The position numbers were made by a program, and so were the translations under genes. Source: Sweltsa coloradensis (taxonomy: Eukaryota > Arthropoda > Insecta > Plecoptera > Chloroperlidae). From it: a stretch of DNA of 64,000 bases. The stretch's first letter is position 1; every line of letters starts with the position of its first letter. The notes under the pieces were generated by a model. That model worked only from the letters and a program-made list of their open reading frames with translations. It was not told the origin of the DNA and did not search any database. Positions 59,990 through 64,000 of the stretch are shown here, one piece after another. The stretch covers positions 103,506 to 167,505 of the forward strand of contig JAMZAV010001736.1 in the NCBI GenBank assembly GCA_024449915.1, given 5' to 3'.

Positions 59990-60145
59990 ATCTATTGGTC
60001 CTTGACGTTGGTGTGAAATTTCGTCAAAGTCGGACGAGTAGTTTGGCCCCTGAGCATCGAACACACAGAAATACACACATAAACACAACGAAGTGCCGAA
60101 AACTTGCCATAGAGGACTCCGTTCGCTCCGCTCACTCGTCCAATA
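59990..60145 (+). repeat. Dispersed repeat tail, copy 3
   Basis: AAATTTCGTCAAAGTCGGAC, GTAGTTTGGCCCC, ACACACAGAAATACACAC and a terminal CCGTTCGCTCCGCTCACTCG follow the same order as the copies at 14450 and 49200. Confidence 0.65.
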
Positions 60146-60359
60146 AGCCTAATACAAGGCAGATATGCGTGTATGTTGGTGCGACTGATAATGATCGGTA
60201 GGCCCTATTGACCCTATGCCTATGGTATTGTCACTTGGCAGTAGTATCTTACTCAATGGTAGTATGCTAGGCCTATATCATCTACAAGGCTACCTACCTA
60301 CTACATTTCCATGAAGGCTAGTAGTAGGTAGCCTAAAAAAAAATTTGAAATTTTTTGAT

Positions 60360-61051
60360 TTTTTTTTTTTTTTTTTTTACTAACAATTTGCGAATTTAAA
60401 CTCTAACCGTTCACTAAACGTTTAAACGTCCCATCTCTAAACTGTAACGCAGCTTGTAAACGAAATTGTGGAGCTCGCTAATAGTATAGAAACCGACAAT
60501 GAATGCATTTAAACGAAACACATAAGTTGGCAAAATGGCAATCATCGCTATGATCGTGAACATACACTGCACACAAGGAGCACATACAACACAAGTGAAC
60601 AATTTTAGCAATTTTCAATTTTATTGATTGCTAGGACGAATTTTAAAGTAATAAAAATGAAGTCATCGAATACAACAATGTTTCAAGTTGTAGTAATTGT
60701 AAACCTACAAATCTTAGATAATAAACACTTAGAAAGAATAACATCATCACCTTTATAAGGGCCTATTGTACTCATTGTAGCAATAGGACTACAGTAATTC
60801 ACATAGGCTACATTACAAAGGAGAAAATAAGCTTAGACTATGATTTCAATCAAATTTGAAATGTTCATACCACTAAACCAACTAAAGCAAGCTACTTTAA
60901 AAGGGATTCGAAAACCTCTAAAACTCGCCAAATCGAATCTAGGATCTCAAATTTTTTCGGGGGCAAGCCCCCGGACCCCCACTAATTTTTGGCCCTACTC
61001 GGCAATGTTTATGGAATACCCAGTGAACATTTTTTTCTGGGGAGAACACTG
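60360..61051 (-). repeat. CAGTGTTCTCCCC repeat, right copy of an inverted pair
   Basis: On the minus strand it begins CAGTGTTCTCCCCAG at 61051 and follows the left copy through the CCGGGGGCTTGCCCCCG hairpin to GTTTAAACGTTTAG and an A-run near 60360-60380. About 1.7 kb separates the copies. The flanks share no 8-bp duplication. Confidence 0.75.
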
Positions 61052-63663
61052 CTACCTAGTTTGTAAGGAACTCTAGGGTAGATATACATGTTTTTATGTA
61101 TGTTTTTGACAATGCTAATGTTAGGCCTACAATGGTTGTACTTGTTACACCATCTAAAATGTACCTAACTGAACAGTGGCAAAATAAATCTAGATCTAAA
61201 TCTAAATCACTTCACTGTGCCCTTTACCCACTTAGGGCCTACTAACGTGGCTCATAATGACTTCACTACAGGGACAGGCTACTCACAAAATGATGTAGGT
61301 AGGCCTACGTTTCATAAATGATAAAAACATCATATTCTAACCAGTAGCTTCTAGGTTATGTTTTATTGCTGGCCATTTCATGCATTCAGCCAAGCACCAT
61401 AGGCCTAGTTTTGTTTCAAAGTTTACCAAAGTTTAAAAAAACATTTTTTTTCTAGGGTAGCAACTTAACCTATAGGCTAGATCTAAACTAAGTGTACATT
61501 TTTTTATTTTTATTTTCAACGGTTTGAAAATTTTCATGAAAATTCCCATCACTAACCCTACCTACCTGGCCTATTGACTTTCACAGCTGAATAGCATTTA
61601 AAATGTAGGCCTACTGTAAAGCAAGGCTTGGCTATAGGATGCAAGTTGGAGGTTAACTGAGCTACTTAACCTAAAATTCATATTATTTGTTTTAAGTGGG
61701 TGATGGGGTCTACTAGGCAGAGGCCAACATTCAAAGTAAAGCCTAAACATGAGTGGTAGGGATGTCAAAAAACTTGCGGCCTAGGCCTAAATCCATGTGA
61801 TTTGCTTGCCTAAAAGACATAAAAAAATACTCTCTACTGATGCTGTTTTAGGTACTAACTATGCAGTATAGACCTACTGCCGCACCGAAAAAAAGATTAG
61901 TTAGTCGGGAGGGGCGCGAAGTGCCGTGGGGGTGGGCCAAACTGACCACGGCAACAAAATACTTCACGCCCCCCCCCCCCCTAAACTAACATGCGAATAA
62001 AAAAAGCTATGATGATGACATACTTTTTAGGCAAAATTATTGTGTAATTGTGTTTTTTGTGTGCAGCTCTATTCTGCATAATTAGGCCTACCGTTTTACT
62101 GTGGCCTAATATTGTAGGCTACCTATGTCTAAAGCTTTAAGCCAGACGGCCCAACATAAATTGATAGATTTTGCTTCATAGGCACATAAGGCCTAGAAGA
62201 CTTTTTTTCATGTTTAAGCCATGCAAATACCTAAACAAGAAACTGCACGCCATGTGATGACGAAAAAATATGTCCCATGCCAGGACCTGGCACAAGATGG
62301 GCTAACTAAATGATGGAGAGTTGATACCGGTACATATTGTGATACACAAAATGCAGCATATGCTCAAGAATAGGGCATGTGCCTCTTTAGGTTACAAAAA
62401 TATTTGGTGCAAGATAAGCTAAGCCTAAACATGTAGCCTAGGCCCAAGGGCTAATCTAAATACATATCACAGAGGCATAATGCCACATAATTTACAAAGT
62501 ACCGGTAGGTCTAAACATAGATTTGGTCTACATCATATTCTTCTCCCTTTCTGTACCCTTTATAAACTAGGGCCTAGACTTAGACCTACCTACTTGAACT
62601 TGACCGAATGTTACGACTGTTTTCAGAATTTCAATACCGTACGTAGTGGCCTAGGGCCAATCCAATAGTATGTAAGCCCCTAGTCTGGAGCCTGGGCTAG
62701 GTAAGGTGTAAACCCTAGACCTGTCCAAACCACCAAATGAACTAAAGGCACAGAAAAGCTTTATCATGCAACATCAATGCAATCTGTCATGCTGGGCTAG
62801 AGGCCACTGTAGAACATATATTAGGTTAGGCCGAGGGCATTATTAGTAGGCCCCTACTGTAAGTAGGCCCTAATGTAAAGCTGCCTATGGCCTAGGCTAG
62901 CCTAGGCAGGGCTCAACTAAGGCCTAGGCTATGCTCAGCCTATGATAACAAAACAAATGTAGGACTAGGCAGGCCTAGGGCTAGGCCATATGATTAAACA
63001 GGCCTAGGGCTAGGCCATATGATTAAATAGGCCTAGGGCCTAGGCCCTACACAAAGGCCATATTATATCCTATGGATGTAGGCCTATGCCTAGGCCCTAG
63101 AGCTAGGCCTAGCCTAGGGTAGGACTAGGCTAGCCCCTACCCTGCCATCGAAATAAAGGTCAATTGAAAATCTGTTTTTTAATGCAACTCATCAGGTTTT
63201 AATGAGGCCCTTAGCCTAGCCTAGTCTAGACCATTTCCTCAAAGAACATAGCATTTCATAACGCGGGACTTGATCTAGACATAACACACAACACATGTCT
63301 CATTCATGAAGCGTTGTCTAAATCATTAGGTTACGCCAACAAGTAGGGCCTAGGCCCTAGACCTAGACAATTAATTCATCTGGTCATGATGCTAGGCCTA
63401 GGCTACAAGCAAACATTAAACATGACATTCATCTCATAGAAAGAATAAAACCATCCTAAACCAAGGCCTATAACAAGTGAATGTTTAGTATCCCGACCCT
63501 ACACAAAAAATTAAAGGGAACTGACAAGAACAACAATGAAAATAGCAATCGTTGTCAGGCAGTGTCATTTATTACGCAGATTGGAATACAATTCAACCAC
63601 TGGATACTGTGTGCCCCACATCAGTTAATATTCCCCAACTAGATTATAGTCTAGAGAACGTAC
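61052..63663. other. Intron 1, 5' end: TAGGCCTA-saturated
   Basis: The density of TAGGCCTA/CCTAGG words rises towards exon 1, especially 62640-63130 and 63340-63410. A 29-bp unit (AGGCCTAGGGCTAGGCCATA plus TGATTAAAC) is repeated in tandem at about 62971, 63000 and partly 63029. A C-run lies at 61971-61981. No exon is seen. Confidence 0.5.
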
Positions 63664-63745
63664 CTGAGGAATCCGAGGTTCCCTGGAATGGATCAGAGAT
63701 TTTCTGCCGCTTGTTTGGCGGCCCATCGACGAGATGATCGGCCAT
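63664..63745 (-). CDS. crebbp/ep300: CBP/p300 exon 1 (start codon and NLS)
   Basis: The first ATG (63745-63743) lies in a good context, G at -3 and G at +4, and is preceded in frame by a TAG nine codons upstream (63772-63770). The exon encodes [20 protein letters not shown] followed by QGTSDSS and one base, then the donor TCAG|GTACGT at 63664/63663. The start MA-(x)-VDGPPxKRxK corresponds to the N-terminus of vertebrate p300/CBP, where KRPK/KRxK is the nuclear localisation signal. The leftover G joins exon 2 as the Asp codon GAT. The full protein acetylates histones and other factors and acts as a nuclear co-activator. Confidence 0.95.
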
Positions 63746-64000
63746 ATCTCCCTGTTTACCAAGCCGTGCCTACCAGCTAGGACCTACTATTGTATTTTAT
63801 GGGTTTTCAATTTAAAACACATGGCATTCGGGGGATCCTATGGCAGAAATGATGCTCGAATAATATAGTGCCAATGGTACGCATCCCATCGCACACCCCA
63901 AGGCACATAATTATAACTCGGAAACAACTACACAACTTAATGAAGCCCCAAACTGGCGGATGAGCTTACACAGTACCTCTCTCCATCTTCCCCACGGGAA
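63746..64000 (-). other. Probable 5' UTR and proximal upstream region of CBP/p300
   Basis: The minus strand upstream of the start has stops in frame and no splice acceptor just before the ATG, so it is most simply 5' UTR, possibly with promoter further out. No clear TATA box or transcription start could be assigned. Confidence 0.5.

Noticed and set aside
1..64000. CRISPR arrays, operons or other prokaryotic systems
   Set aside because: The window is clearly eukaryotic: spliced exons, LINE, Penelope-like, hAT, pogo and piggyBac elements; the direct repeats seen are minisatellites or tandem duplications.

Overview
This window looks like nuclear DNA of a marine invertebrate, probably a deuterostome such as an echinoderm. 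The evidence is spliced, intron-rich coding DNA, a CBP/p300 protein close to the deuterostome type, AT-rich introns full of DNA transposons, and pervasive palindromic TAGGCCTA words. The species itself cannot be read from the sequence.

One cellular gene occupies essentially the whole window on the minus strand: the 5' part of a CREB-binding protein / p300 histone acetyltransferase co-activator gene. Eight exons can be placed: 63745-63664 (start codon and nuclear localisation signal), 41080-40827, 40095-39604, 35850-35652, about 24632-24357 (first part of the TAZ1 zinc finger), 20291-20096 (rest of TAZ1), 6424-6185 (post-TAZ1 linker) and 3113-2908. Splice phases agree at every junction that can be tested. 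The next exon, expected to lead into the KIX domain, lies beyond position 1. Intron 1 is about 22.6 kb; several other introns are 3 to 14 kb.

The rest is intron filled with mobile elements. Most striking is a set of short hAT-type elements with 8-bp target duplications. Most share a TAGRG-TGT terminus, but each carries a different iterated, often palindromic, subterminal motif (GAACC, ATTCGAA, TCGGGT, GGGATC, GGGTACCCG, CTTGGCAAG, TTTAGCAT, ATCGATATCG and others). Longer elements are an internally deleted hAT transposase gene (17983-19678), a nearly complete but frameshifted piggyBac element (27340-30569) with a poly-C minisatellite, a Penelope-like element with reverse transcriptase and GIY-YIG remnants between inverted repeats (30711-33090), a decayed LINE (11553-13250) and pogo/Tigger-like elements (10509-11528, 33461-34356).

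Insertions are nested, so relative ages can be read: C inside B, F inside E, H inside an older repeat, Q inside the LINE, M inside the Penelope-like element. From about 21.0 to 25.5 kb the sequence shows swollen homopolymers and the TAZ1 exon is frameshifted, which points to poor consensus quality rather than a dead gene.
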